Shown here: in pieces, positions 1 through 12,940 of the stretch
Position numbering within the stretch: the first letter of the stretch is position 1
Layout: each line of letters opens with the position of its first letter
Assembly: GCF_000003815.2 (NCBI RefSeq)
Contig: NC_049983.1
Span: 1,477,999-1,541,998 of the forward strand
Length of the DNA: 64,000 nucleotides
Source: Branchiostoma floridae
Taxonomy: Eukaryota; Chordata; Leptocardii; Amphioxiformes; Branchiostomatidae
Reading direction: 5' to 3'
Translations under genes and position numbers: made by a program
Notes under the pieces: model-generated
What the model saw: the letters and a program-made list of their open reading frames with translations, nothing else
Told to the model about the DNA's origin: nothing
Database searches by the model: none

Positions 1-1590
1 GCTGAGAAGAAACTGACCCTGTGCAGTAACATGGCCACATTTGGTGTTAATCGAAATCTGTCTGATTAAGTGGCAAAAATAATGACTGTGCCTGTCAATT
101 ATTCCTTACAGGTTTTTGTGCATATAAAGCCCATTGTTACAAATCACACAATGTTCCTACACGTGTTATGTACCCATATGAACGTTACAGAATCTAATTT
201 CTAAGAATCTAAGTTCAACCATGCCTTTTATATTAGAACATTAATTACTTCACACATATACAGATGACATTGTTCTTAAAACATGTAAATTACACACTAA
301 AAGAATGCTTTTCATTCAAGCTCATTATAATAAGCAAACAATGATCTGACCATATGGCATGTAAAGATGGGATCAATAAAACTAAAATGTTTCTAAAACG
401 TGCAAAGCATATCTTTGTTACATGTTTCTTGGTCAATATTCAATTCTTCATATTAAGTCTTACTTACACTGATTATGTTACGACACTGCATTTTAGACTT
501 GATATACTATGTAGCGTCACTATGTAACAGATATGTAGGTATAACTTTGTTAAAGACAAGAACGTGGCCACCCTTAATCATGTGCAAGACCTCTCCTCCT
601 CAAATCCCCGCAGACGTCTGGTTTTCTGGAAATTACCATCATATGGTCTTAATAAAGTATGACGCACTTTTCTCCCATCAGGTATACTGGAAACCCCTTA
701 ACAGTGTTGGGGCAAATACTTATCAGGAGCAAAATTCGGCAGCATACCGGACAGCAGGGTCATCCACTACAGTTCCTACCTCCTTCAGACGGAAGCCGTG
801 TTTTTTACTTACACAATCAATTAATTCTATACCAGCCATATGTTAAGCTGCAGGATAATTACTTTAATTTACATGCCAATAAAAGACAAACATACAAAAC
901 TCATATAACATTCAGAATGCTATACCTACCCCTTGAGAAGACTTACTAAGATAACTTGCACCATACAGTTACATGCTTTATCATTGCTTAATTCATTACT
1001 CAGGGGAATCTCCATCCACGAGTGAAAGCCTTGGGCTGGTTAACAGATAAAAAGATTTTAACTTCTCAAACGATATAAATGAATTATACAATCTTCTACG
1101 ATAATCACATCCACAAAGGCGTTTTTGCTCACTATGAGAATCTGGCTCAATCAAACGTCGCTTGCTAAACGCGTACGAGAAAAGAATTGAGCCAGCGGTT
1201 ACTACGCACAATCTAAACATCACATCTTTTAATTTTTCACCATTTTCACCGTGAAGCGTGAAAGGTCATAAATAATGATTTCCTTACGAGTCGAAAATGG
1301 CACCTATTTTCAAAAGCACTTGTTTAAAGTCAGAGCGAATCCAAAAATCCGTACCATTTCCGTACCAAGGGACTACATAACATTGTTTTTGAGTTGGACT
1401 GAAGTAATCAAGCAACGTTAACAGGACGGATTTTATAAGATTTGACAAAAATGCTGCCCCTGGCAAATAACAGGATAGATCCGCTTAAATCCTCTAAATA
1501 ATTACTAAAGTTTTTCTCTTACTGAACTGCTTCAAAAAGCTTAGGTGGTGGGAATTCTCTTTCATAACTTATTCTGTGCTAGATTATCAC
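1..1590. other. No gene recognised
   Basis: AT-rich sequence with only short open frames that show no domain, no codon bias and no consistent splice sites. I see nothing in it that I can name. Confidence 0.5.
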
Positions 1591-1950
1591 CAGACAAGGA
1601 GTTCTGCAGAGAACTCGTGATAACATCGGTAGAACCGCCTCCTGGCGCCCGCTGACGAAATTGCAGCTGCCCAGTTGTAGCTGTGATGGTTTACAGTGGT
1701 TGGCAGAGAAATGATTTACAGTGCTGGTGGTAACCCGGCATGCCGCTTATTCTCGTGCTGAAAAGAGAAACGCTATCCTTAACTCACGAAGCATGTGATA
1801 TATCCGTTTTTAGAATAGTTTTCATGCATAGTTAGGGTATAAAAGACCTGTCTCTTCCAGATGACTTCAGTATCACTAACGAAAGATAGTGGATGCTATC
1901 TGAAACGTCTGACCGTTTTCAAAATCATATCCAGTTGCTTGAGTAACTTT
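1591..1950 (+). repeat. Interspersed repeat X, uninterrupted copy
   Basis: Two blocks here recur elsewhere in the window. The block around 1610-1790 (CTCGTGATAACATC, then CTCCTGGCGCC, then TTATTCTCGTGCT) matches 10840-11010. The block around 1885-1950 (GAAACGTCTG, then CATATCCAGTTGCTTGAGTA) matches 13900-13970. Here the two are contiguous; in the second copy LINE debris lies between them. The repeat class is unknown and there is no coding capacity. Confidence 0.6.
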
Positions 1951-2118
1951 TGCATAAACTGACCGCGTTTAGGTTGGAAAATGTAAGAGTGATAACTCAC
2001 AGTCAGTACTTTGTAATACGATAATTAACACTGACGGCGAATTACATGCATAAGGTGTTATCTTACAGTAAACAATAGCTAGCTACCGTTGTGACATCGC
2101 AAACGTATTTGCGCTTGT

Positions 2119-5100
2119 TTATGGTACACTTTTCGATAAGATATTTTGACTCGAAAATAATAAGGTTGTGTTAAGGGTTGTGTGGGTATTATTCATAAGG
2201 CCGGTTTTGTTGATATGGAAACATCGTGTCATAAACATGTAAACTAAATGTAGTACAGGCCAACCAGTAAATACTAGGACTTCGCATAGGGTCAGGATTC
2301 TTGTTCCAGGAAGACGGACGGCCACATAGCGTCCCCGCATCCCGGGACATGAGACGGAAATGGACGGCTGGTTCAGGGCGATGTGATGGTCACCTCCACA
2401 CTTGGGGTTCGTGCTGACCTGGTCGGAATTCCCGATGTGGATGTTGAAGGGGTTCAGTCGTTCAGAGCAACAGTCCTGGCGGTTAACGATGAACAATCTG
2501 TTGATATTGAAAATATAACTGTGACACTTAAAATTGTATACGCAACGTACGTTCAGATGAACGTACCTATGACTTAACATAAGATGTGTTTACATTTTGA
2601 TGGATCCACAAGCACTATCCTTACCAACGTCATTGGGACTTGTATCTTGAGCTTTTCCTTTGTAAAGTATTGATTGACTTGATTGAGCATGCTGATTTAC
2701 GCACACACACAAACATTTAGTCAAATCCGTCTATAGGCAGGTCTATAGTGAACAATCAATGTTGGCTACTACAGACATGATTCTTCATGATTTGCTCGAT
2801 AGCTATAGGTAAAAATAACAGAAAAGAGGCCACGATGACCATGCGATGCTTTTGCAGAGGTACTACATGTCTGTGTTGTTTTTGTGCGTTAATCAGTACA
2901 CTGAGATCGTATGGTGCATCAGCAGCGTGCTTGTCTCGCGACTGAGTGTCTCGAGCTCGAACCCTGCCGTGTTACCGATCTTGTGCCCTTGGGAAAGGCA
3001 ATTAATTTATTTACACGGCTTTCTTCACCTTACTCAGGTAAAAATGAGTACCTAGCTTCTGCTAGGGCCGTCCCTCGGATAGGACGTTAAATGGAGGTCC
3101 CGTGTTTGGGAAGAGCCACACCCAAGCATATTAAAGAAACCCCACACGTGCGACGGTGCGGTGTGCGATGGTGCAAATCCTTCCGTCTAGAATTGGTGAT
3201 TCTCTATAAATCACCCGAACTCCAGGAGGAATAGTGACATATCAGTAATAGTCACTAATTGAGATCTGCATCAAACCAAACCAAACCAAACTTCGTTTTG
3301 CATATATACCGTAAATATGTGTGATCACGTCGACCGTCGATGTTTGTTCGTCTGCATATCTGTGGGTCTGCCGCTACCAGCATAAAAGCTGCCTAGGCAG
3401 ACCCGTGTAATGAGTTGTATCATTGTCATAAAGAAAGAATAACCATGCTGTACACGGATATCTACTTACCTATTAACTACATACGACTGTCCGAGATCCA
3501 CCCACCAGGTGGGGCCAGCCTCTCCATGGGCATCGGTGTGTGAACAGGAACCATCGTGCCAGTCGGTATCGGTTCTCCCGTCTACGGCATGTCTGGCAGG
3601 CCCGCTCTTATGTGTGCTGGTTTGGAACGCTGGCTTCCCCAGGGCGACATTGGCACCTACCACAGGCGAAAAGATCATTTTACATCGTGTGTTGCAGTCT
3701 AATGTTATTGCATGAAAAACTGTTATCTCACTTTTGTCCTAAATCATTATTTTTTTTACTTATCTTTAAATACACATAAAAAAGAGACGACTGTATACAG
3801 CAAGCATACCACAAGATGTCAGAGAAATTAAAGGTAAGAAGAATCACAAAGCAGCTTTCAACACGTGCTGGAATGAGTATCTCACATGCATATTCAGCCC
3901 GTCCGGCAGGGCTTGGAGACTGCAGCATCCCTATTGGACCGGGAGGCTCGACGGGTTCCTTCAGCCCCCCGGGCCCGACTGGACCGGGCGGCCCGTCCTT
4001 TCCCACAGGACGAGCTGGCCCCATGGCTCCCTTTTCTCCTGGAGGTCCGGGTTGCCCAGCAGACATAGGGCCAGCTAGCCCCATGGCTCCCTTTTCTCCC
4101 GGATGTCCAGCTGGGCCCATGTATCCCTTTACTCCAGGATGTCCAGATGACACACGAAGCTCGAGATCCAGAGTTTTGTCTTATGAAAGACAGAATAAAC
4201 CTCCCAAGAAGACCCAGACATACCATATGCATCTGTGCCTCCTTTTGCATCCACCAAAGAGTCTATCACATTAACTCAATAAACTCAACTCAACGTATAC
4301 GTAGGACCCAGGCACATTTATAATGAGCATCTGCGGTCCTAAGCTTGGAAGGAATCTCCAAAATGCAGATTTTCTTAACGTGATGTTATAATATGTCTAG
4401 TCAAGATCAAATCACATTCCAAATGTTAGAACAATGCAATTATTGAGTTGCGATGCTCATAAACAAGTACCGTTACAAAGCCTACAAAGAATGAAATGCA
4501 TGGCAAAGAGCATAAAACATAACACAGAGTTTCAATTCACAAATTTTCCAGGTTTCCTGCTATTAAACCTATCCAGACTTGTTACTAAAAGTGCCTGCGC
4601 CAACTCTGACGTCGTATAACTCCTTAACGACTTGTGCTAACTATAGGACAACCAAACTTAGTGACTTTTCCTAGAATATTGTTGGCAGCAATTAACAAAT
4701 CACTCCCTGCAAATTTGGTGATCCGTTTTAAATAGTAAGCCGTTTTAAATTACAAAGGGGGAAGGGTGAAAGAGACCCCCCCACCAGAGTATGCAAAAAA
4801 AAAACAGTCTGGATAGGTTTAAGTTATATATCTTCTTATTTCAAACTGCATCACACTTACCTTCCAGCTCCTGCACACGTGCTTGCAACTTTCCCATCTC
4901 CTTGAAGGCAGTGGCTGTGTTCAGCAACAAAAGAGAAAATAGCGGTCGCGAAACTTTGCATGATGCTAGAGCATGATACTAGAGCAAAGATGCAAGATAC
5001 ATGTAATTTCAACAGCATGTTACAAGCTTTATTAAACCACATTCAAGAAATACAAAAACAAGAAACAACTGACCTGCAAAATAGGACAATAGTACAGCAT

Positions 5101-7409
5101 TGCACACGGCAACCAAAGGGCCCAAAATGTGCCAAACTTTCCTGCATCGGCTGACACATTTCGTCCGGTTTTTAGGGGCTGCTTTAAGACATCATAAGAC
5201 AGGGAAATCGTTCTTAAAGCATGAAGTGTATCATAGGTTAAAAAAAAGGTTCCTAATTGCAACAGTCAGCTTAAAATCAAAGCGAGAACAACAAAATTGA
5301 CAAGAACAGGGCGCCGTAAGAAGACTTTAATTAATAAGTTTTACCTAATGTAGAGGCGTACATAGGGTTGGGTATGCTCGCAGCGGCGTCAGCACGTGCC
5401 TGCCAATCAGTCTGAGGCTGCTGCGTGGATGTGGCGTCTGGCAAATATTACAAAATGATAAGGCGACTAAGTTTACCAAAAGATATCTTCGTTTCAAAGA
5501 AGACCACATAATTCATACAACTAAAACAAGCTGCATTTTATGCATGTCATTAAAGCCATTGTAAAAGCAAAAAAAATAAACATTTAAAAAAATGACGTAA
5601 TAACTTTGTCTTAGTGTTGCCTCTGACCTAGATAACCCAGGTCTTTCTAAACTTGTTTGACTGCGTGTTGTAATATCAGTTGGTGCCGACGATTTGAATG
5701 AAAAACAGCTTAACTGTATAACTTAAAACTATTGAATAAAATCAAATGCAGGACCCGGCACGTGCCTGCAAATCAGTCTAAGGCTGCTGCATGGGTGTGG
5801 TGTCTGGAGGAAAATTTACAGACTGAAATGTAACAGTCGTATACCAGGGCGATTACATTTAAATACAGGAGAAACACCGTTCCACGGCAAAATCCCTTCA
5901 ACGGTAAACCCCCTTCCATGACAAAATCCCTTTAACGGTAAACCCCCTTCCTCGGCAAACCCCCCTTCCGGCACAAGAGAACCAAGCCAACGATGAAAAT
6001 CGTGAACAATGCCCCCCCCCCCCCCCAATAAAAAACAACCTCGGTCGAAGACTGCAACGGAGGGTAGCGTACAAAACGTTCTCAATTTGGCCTCTTACAA
6101 GGACCAACAACAAGCCCCCCCCCCCCCCCCAAATTGGCAAAATAAATGGCTCCCTTTTCTCCTGGCCGTCCGGGTCGTCCTGACAAAGTACAACTACAAT
6201 TACAAAATTCGTTCAAACTCATGGTTCACAAGAATTTTACAGAAGTTTTGAAAAAAATAGGTCTTTCTTTTGAATTAAAGAAAAATGCCAAGACTTTGCA
6301 TGATGTACAAACAACCAGTCAAGTGGTTGACGTATTGACACATAAGAATCTAATGCCAGCTCAAAGAAAGAAACAGTCATGCTCTCAAGTAACAATGTTA
6401 GCAACCTACGATTGATCTGTTCAACAATGTCTTTTTCCAGAAATATCGTAGAGCGGAATTCGTTATCACCAAGCACACTAGGGGCATCTTATTTTGATAG
6501 TAAAAAAAAAACATATGTGAAAGTTAGGTGTGGCTGGTCGTTCATTGTAATATAACCACTTGCCAGCCTGTGACTGCTAAGCGGTTATACCAACCCCCTT
6601 GGTTATACCGGCTACATATAGATACAGATACAGAAAATCGTGTGTTACGCCGAAGGGAGGTTATACCGGCTACATATAGATACAGAAGATGGTGCGTTGC
6701 GGCGAAGGACTGTCTAACTCAGCACAAAATCGTAAGTTATATTCACGATAACGTCTTCGGTGTTTGCCAGTTGAAACGCGGAGGGTGAACGGTTCATGAA
6801 CTGTATAAATGCATTCCTTATCCAAGTATGTTCTTTAGATAAATGTCTTAAAAATTTATTGATCAAAATTTGACCCCTCTTTGGCAACTAGTGACGGAGC
6901 GCCGTGAGTTCGAGCGCGTAAAAAAGCGTAACATCTTAGGGCAGCCCCCGTTAGCTCGCTCTGTTTCTCTGTGCTCTAATTTCTGAGCAACCGTATAGGC
7001 TTACATGTCAGATCTTATTTATACTTTATTAACATTTATTTGGTAAATATTTGTCTGCCATCACCACATTTTTTTTCAGACGATAAGAAGCAAGTTGAAT
7101 AACAAACCTTAAATAAATTATATACCTTCCCTTCGGAAAACCTTCTTATTGCACAAACGAATTAGTGTTCGTAAAACTGAGAAGCAAACGGCAAAAAAGT
7201 CAGCTACCTGCAGACGTGTACGTGGCGGAACGTTTCACGGCTTCTTCGCACGTGTCTGTAGACGATTCTCGGTCTTCTTGCCATTTGTCAGCACCCTTAT
7301 CAAAACGGACACGTCTGTGGGAACCACCCTGATAGACAGGAGGGGGTTGGGCCGGCGGCCCGCTGGTTTGGCCGCTACCGGGGCCGGAGGAAGGGGTCCG
7401 GATAGGCAT
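2119..7409 (-). CDS. Type II membrane collagen-fucolectin (FTP lectin) protein, 7 exons
   Basis: Likely a cell-surface lectin that presents a fucose-binding head on a collagen stalk. Exons in transcript order: 7409-7208, 5439-5347, 5181-5074, 4914-4861, 4179-3886, 3656-3470, 2497-2119. All have AG acceptors and GT donors, the introns are phase 1 (the last is phase 2), and the exons sum to exactly 439 codons including the stop. Domains: a proline-rich cytoplasmic tail; an NPMY motif; a transmembrane segment (HILGPLVAVCNAVLLSYFA) preceded by basic residues; a short coiled coil (LQARVQELED); about 20 Gly-X-Y triplets with interruptions; then an FTP domain split over two exons. The fucolectin signature HX24RXDX4R is fully present (His, then RQDCCSER), as are the late CPGMRGRYVAVRLPG and LTLCEV motifs. 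The first exon is also open upstream of its ATG, so an earlier start is possible. The final exon runs to a TAA about 45 residues past the domain; an unseen later splice could replace that tail. Confidence 0.85.
2910..3292 (+). mobile_element. tRNA-derived SINE, family A, long copy
   Basis: The head resembles a tRNA with a B-box-like stretch (GAGCTCGAACCCTG). It is followed by the family body (accgatcttg, cccttgggaaaggca, cctagcttc, gccgtccctcggataggacg) and ends in an AAACC tail repeat at 3270-3291. The same body occurs at 12941 and 37029. It lies in the last intron of the fucolectin gene, opposite to the gene. Confidence 0.7.
5757..5812 (-). pseudogene. Decayed duplicate of the fucolectin NPMY exon
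   Basis: The reverse strand reads ACACCACACCCATGCAGCAG and continues nearly base for base like the real exon at 5347-5439, but with a TAG stop in the middle, and it breaks off before the NPMY part. It sits in the intron just upstream of the intact exon, which suggests a local tandem exon duplication that decayed. Confidence 0.65.
6145..6179 (-). pseudogene. Orphan collagen exon remnant
   Basis: The reverse strand reads GRPGRPGEKGA after a good acceptor (tttgtcag), matching the GPPGEKGAMG part of the real collagen exon at 3886-4179. It then diverges into sequence without a donor and a G homopolymer. It lies between the cytoplasmic and NPMY exons, the wrong place in the domain order, so it is a leftover of duplication or rearrangement. 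Poly-C runs flank it at about 6010-6026 and 6117-6130. Confidence 0.55.
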
Positions 7410-7981
7410 TGGTTGCTCGTATATGTCTACTGAACTGTGACAAAGAGTACACAGTCTACGACAGCCAACGTCTAAGAATCATGAATAGAGAAGAAGATAC
7501 CACGATTAGTCTGGGTTAAGCCCTAAAGCGCTTGCCCTTATATGGAAGAATCAGCGGGATATGACGCAGGGCGAATGGCTGTTGTTTTTCTGCAAGTGGC
7601 AGACAAGTCTTGGGGTTCTGCCAACGCACTGCAAACTTTTTAACCAATGACGACGCCGTGGGCGCTATACGGCCTAGGAGTGTCGTCGTATGTGAATTCG
7701 AAACTAGTTCTATAGACGTAGGAGTGACGCTTGTGTGGTCGCCTCAAGTGTCTGCTGTTGAGCTGCCTCCCAGCGACTTTCACAGTCGGTATTCATGACC
7801 AGAGAAGGTGTGGTGCAATAGGGACAGACGAAGAGTATGAAATTACGTAATCACACCTTCAAAGAGTCTACAAACGGGTACAGGCCACATAGAGCAGCTT
7901 CGCAGGTTCGAAGATGACGATGAGGTCATACCTTAATGAATAGTTTCATCAGGCTGGTACATCAGTCATCACTATATGAAG

Positions 7982-8065
7982 AAACTTTTTTTTACACAGT
8001 CATTGCTTAACACAACTAACACCGAAACGTCGGTATGATTAAAGCAATGGTTGTGTAAAGAGAGT
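7982..8065. repeat. Inverted repeat with ACCGAAACGTCGGT core
   Basis: TTTACACAGTCATTGCTT and AAGCAATGGTTGTGTAAA flank a palindromic core. The core resembles the one at 30863-30897, which looks like the terminal region of Penelope-like elements. No coding part is attached. Confidence 0.45.
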
Positions 8066-8289
8066 CTTTTTATTCAGAGGTTATACCTCCCCCCCCCCCC
8101 CCGAGAAACCTATAATGTCCCCCGGCTGCTGACCAGGGTCGGCCAGCAGCTGTCCATGGTGCTGATACTCCACAGGGAGGCAGTGATGAGGACGGATACG
8201 AGCCAGTAAAATATGACACTTGTTGATTTACTCGAATTGTCATAATATAATTTTAGATAATATTCAAAAGTTGGGACATAGATATTAAG

Positions 8290-9050
8290 TCTATAACAGT
8301 TATTGATAAATTGTATTGGATGGGTGTTACAAATTGAAAGAGTTCCCACAGCCAAGTACCTTGGACTTACACTGCAGACCGACCTTTCCTGGGGCACACA
8401 TATTGAGAACACCTACTCAAAGACAAATAGAATGTTGGGCTTCCTAAGACGCAACTTACGAGTCTGCTCCAGCAAGACCAAGGAGCTGGCGTACAAAGCA
8501 CTGGTCCGTCCAGTTGTGGAGTACGCCAGCTCCGTCTGGGATCCCCACACCAGCCGTGACATTAGCAAGTTAGAAAAGATCCAGCGCAGGGCTGCGCGTT
8601 TTGTACAGACCCGACACAGAAACACCTCTAGTGTCTCTGACATGCTAAACCAACTTCAGTGGGCTTCTCTTCAAGATCGGCGCCGCCACACCAGACTGGC
8701 GATGATGTACAAGATTGTCCACAACCTAGCAAGTGTGCGATGCGTAGCCTTAAAGCCCCTGCCCTACAACAACGTGTACAGAAGCCGGAGAGGCCATAAC
8801 CAACAACTCCAACACATTCCCTGCCGTACTAACTACAGTCATTCTTCCCGCGGACTATCCGCGAATGGAACACTCTGCCCAAAGACATCATCGAATCCCC
8901 GTCCTTGACCACTTTTACCTCAAAGCTGACCCGTACTCCATCTTCTATCTAGCCTAATGAACAGTGGCGACCTTTGACCCGACTTGTCAATTATTGCCAA
9001 TCCCTTGGCAGTTGGACAATATCGGAAGAAGAAGAAGAAGAAGAAGAATT
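8290..9050 (+). mobile_element. 5'-truncated LINE, C-terminal end of reverse transcriptase ORF
   Basis: The open frame 8303-8908 encodes the thumb and C-terminal part of a non-LTR reverse transcriptase, recognisable by YLGLTLQTDLSW, LVRPVVEYASSVWDP and KLEKIQRRAARFV. Near 8840 the homology moves to another frame (FFPRTIREWNTLPKDIIE), so there is a frameshift. The copy ends in a GAA microsatellite at 9027-9047, as CR1/L2-type elements often do. It lacks the catalytic part of the RT and is dead. Confidence 0.8.
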
Positions 9051-10810
9051 TAGTTGCATTGGCATTGCGTGTATTTGGAATAGAAATGAGAAATTCCAAG
9101 ATATTAGATTGGCAAAACCCCAGTCAATCTTCAAGCTAGAATTTTCGCTAGTATATTTGAATGTTGGCATCAGTGTTATATCTATTATTCTGAAACATTT
9201 CCTATCATACTTCTCTCAATCAGTACATATAACAATATATTGTTGATTGTACAATGCCTATACTCTCTTTTCATGAGTCAGCTGAAGACTGGTGTTTGTC
9301 AGACAGTGGATGGTAGCATCAGGGACAGAGGTGTGTGTACCGTATTTACTATAATATACATGTATCTGAGCAGGATGTTATAATACATGAGTCACACGAA
9401 TTAACATCAAATACTGCATGTCATGCTTTGTGTAATAACATAGGCATTGTAGAACTCATCCATAACATGTGATTTTGTCCTGTTGTGTGAAATACAGAAC
9501 AAGTCAGACAAGTCAAGCCATACAGACATGTTTTATACTTCTTTCTATGTACAACACCATGCAAGTATTTGGCTGTAGAGAGAAGGGTCTTAGATGCATT
9601 AAAACTATTCAGATTGACAGTATCTGTGGCGTATTTGGCCGGTTTGCATGTTCATTGCTTACCATGACAGGGCCACGGATATTGCACCAGGATACGTCAT
9701 TTTTGCCATCACCATCTGCTGTGTTCTGCATCTGCAACTGACCGATGACTGATATACTTACCCCGTCCCCTCCGGGGGCCGACTAGTGACTAGCGATATA
9801 CCACAAGCAGATTGATCTGAGCTCGATCTATACAGCACATTGTAGCATTGACAAGCATTTATATTAAATGCAGTATATTGTCTAACTTATATTACATCTA
9901 CCAATAAGGTGAACGCTATTAAAGGATTAAAGAATGTTGTTATCTTGTAATTTGACAGAGTAGAATAAAGGAAATTTTATTTTGGCAACTTTATGTAAGA
10001 ATAGTACAGATAAATTTGATGCAAAATCTGGCTCCTGTTGTTTAATAGCATTTTATTTTATGCGAACGGCAGCCCGATGTCCAAGATGAAACATCAGCAT
10101 TGTAAACTTTTCTAATGGTACCGGAGTACCTTATCACATGTTATAACATAAGACAATGTTGATTTTATTATATTGTTGAACTTCGTGTGTGCATCAACGT
10201 CAAAGAAGGAGATGCAGATGCGAATGAGCATAATAGAAAATTCTATTATTTAGTATACCCTACTCTTTTTTATACTCATTTTTCAACCTCCCTGACTACA
10301 TAGATTTCATAGTGAATGCACCTTTTTGTCGAACATTTTTTGAAACCTTTTTATTCTTACGCTCGCATAAGATTTGGGGTTCGCGCAGAATGATACCTAT
10401 ATCATCATATCAACATGGCCTAAAGATATGGAAATGTAATTTTCAACGCGCACTGAAAGTGTTACCTTACATTTCGTTGTTTACATGAAAGAAATGACGA
10501 CGACTGTTTGTTCAATTGTCATTGTAAATTCAACAATTCTGACACAACATACATCTGACATAAAATACGTCTACTGGCCACTAATTTGAGTGGAGTTGGA
10601 ATTATTGCGTCTGCTAATTTATGTACCAATCACAAGTGCGTACATAACGCAGAGTTTTTAATTTCGACTGATGTCATTAGGCAACTTGACAAAAAGCTGT
10701 TCTTACCAAGCAAATAATAAGAGAAAACTAAGTTTCAATTCCTTAAGTGATTACTGAAAGTTTAATTTATTTTTCTGCTACGGAACTATTTCATCAAGGT
10801 GATGGCTCAC
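9051..10810. other. No gene recognised
   Basis: AT-rich intergenic sequence. I find no exon, no domain-bearing frame and no clear repeat boundary. Confidence 0.45.
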
Positions 10811-11045
10811 TTTCACTCGACAAGGATAAACTGGATACTCGTGATAACATCAATAGAACCGGCTCCTGGCGCCTGCTGACGGAACTGCAGCTGTTCAGTT
10901 GCAGCTGTAATGTTTTACAGCAGATGGCAGAGGACGGCTGGACAGCGGTGACGAGAATCCAGTCTGCTGCTTATTCTCGTGCTAAGAAAGAAAACGAAAC
11001 CTTAACAAGATACAAACGATGTGAATTTGCAATTTTCACAGATAA
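10811..11045 (+). repeat. Repeat X, left part of interrupted copy
   Basis: Homologous to 1590-1790 (CTCGTGATAACATC, CTCCTGGCGCC, GCTTATTCTCGTGCT). The matching right part lies at about 13885-13970, with LINE debris between. Confidence 0.6.
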
Positions 11046-11917
11046 ACAGGGATAATTATTTGACACACTGTATGTCAGATTGATCAGGCAGAGAGAGATC
11101 GATCAAGTAAAAGGATTAAATGAGTACTAAAGCTTTTCCATGCCTAGACGAGAGTCAAAATTTTGAGTCACAACATTTGGTTAAGTCTACAGAGATAAAA
11201 TACCTAATATCTCTATGCCACCGTCTACCCACGCATTAGGAAGGCCTGAGGGTAATACAAAATTTGCGTTTTTCAGAGTTCCTATCCTTAAATTCTTGCA
11301 TTTATCAAAATTTAATAAAAGGCTAGATATATGAGAATGGGAATCAAAATCTCCCAGAAGGGCATAAAAGGAAGATATATCAGGAGCAAATGGAAAATCG
11401 AAGTCATCAGCATACTGAAAATTTTTGTAGATTCTTCCGTCGACTCCGGATATATCATGATTCCTACGAATTTTAATGGCCAACATTTCAATTGCGATGG
11501 TAAATAAATTAGGGCATCCTTGTCTTACTCCACGGTGTAAGGTAAATGATCTAGATATCTAACCAATATTGATGTCTGAACTTATGTTACTATATAAAAC
11601 CCTACCCCAGGCAATGAATTGTTGTCCAAAATGATTAGGAAATTTTTGTACAACATCATCTTTAATTCACTCACTAACATTTTAAAAAAGGACACGTTTA
11701 AAAACACGAATATACACAAGATGAAGGCTAAAAAATACACCTCGGACAACCCCTTAGTCAGATAGACAAGGATCTGCAGGGCGCAAGGTTAAAAAAGTGG
11801 TACTATGCTTTGGCCTTTCAACATTTCAATTGTATACGTCGCTTCTTAGTATTGCACAGATGTCATCATAAACTAGACATAAATTGCACAAGTGATCACG
11901 TGTAAAATATTATGATA

Positions 11918-12545
11918 TCATCGGCTGGAAAACAGCCCGGACGGTGACTCCCATACAGGGTTGTTCCTTGCACAGTATATTGCGTACGATGTGAAGAAGG
12001 CACAGTGTCCTAACCGGCGCTTTAACTCTCTCACCTCACTGTCTTTCTTACGTACAGGACATAAAGATTTCAGCTTTTTGACATTGTCACTGTTCACCCA
12101 CCCCCTGCTACCAACCTCTATCGTAACTACAGTAGCACTATAGTCGCTATGCGAGTTTAACTCTTCCCTAAGCTGTTCATATTTGGCAAGTGTTCTATCT
12201 TCAGCAGCCTGGGCATTTTGCTCAAATGGAACAGTCAGTTCGATAAGAGTTAACTTCTGTTCGGCTGTGTTTTGAACAGTAATGTCCGGCACGAGAGATG
12301 TAGGGAGGATGTCTTGGGGTACTGTTGTGTGTGTCCCGCCCTCTATGACATCAGGGCTAAGGTCGCATCTTATTGTAAATGCTGACGTCTCCAGTGCAGA
12401 ATGCCAGCGCTGCAGAGTAGTTACCAGTTCCTTCAGCACGCTATTGTGGCGCCAATTGTAACTTTTCGTCAGTGCCACAGGGCACGCATTCAGGACATGA
12501 CGCAAGGACTGGTGTCCTTTACACAACGGACACTTTGTAGACAGA
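11918..12545 (-). mobile_element. Fragment of a second retroelement, CCHC plus restriction-like endonuclease region
   Basis: An open frame of about 205 codons starts with a CCHC motif (KCPLCKGHQSLRHVLNACP). It continues with RHNSVL and a PDITV...LIELTVPFE stretch that resembles the PD-(D/E)XK endonuclease found at the C-terminus of some non-LTR retrotransposons. On the minus strand it joins the host LINE directly after DTIRWGKLL, so it was inserted into the RT domain. The endonuclease assignment is inference from motif order. No reverse transcriptase is attached. Confidence 0.6.
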
Positions 12546-12940
12546 AGTTTTCCCCACCTTATGGTATCAAAAGCTTTTTCGTCATCTGAAATAAAAGTTA
12601 AGCCTGTTTTTCTTCTTTTTCATAATATTCAATTAAGTCTAATATCCGTCTTATATTGTCCCCAATAAATCTCGCCTTTACAAACCCTGTTTGGTCTTTA
12701 TCAACAATATCAGTTATAACTCTAATGGCTAAGCATTTTGAAAGGATTCTAACATCACAACACAACAATGTTAAAGGCCTCCAATTATCTAGATTGGTGG
12801 GATCTTTGTGTTGACCTTCTTTCCCTTCCTTCAACAATAAAGAGATAATGCCTTACTTTTGTGAATTGGACACATAACCTTGTGAAAGTTAGAAATTAAA
12901 ACAATGTGACATGGGGGTTTTGAATACAGAGTAGAAATGC

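Noticed and set aside
475-949. Two overlapping plus-strand frames near the left edge
   Set aside because: No recognisable domain, no splice context and AT-rich codons. Likely chance frames.
3509-4274. Plus-strand proline-rich frames opposite the collagen exon
   Set aside because: The proline/glycine pattern is the complement of Gly-X-Y codons on the minus strand.
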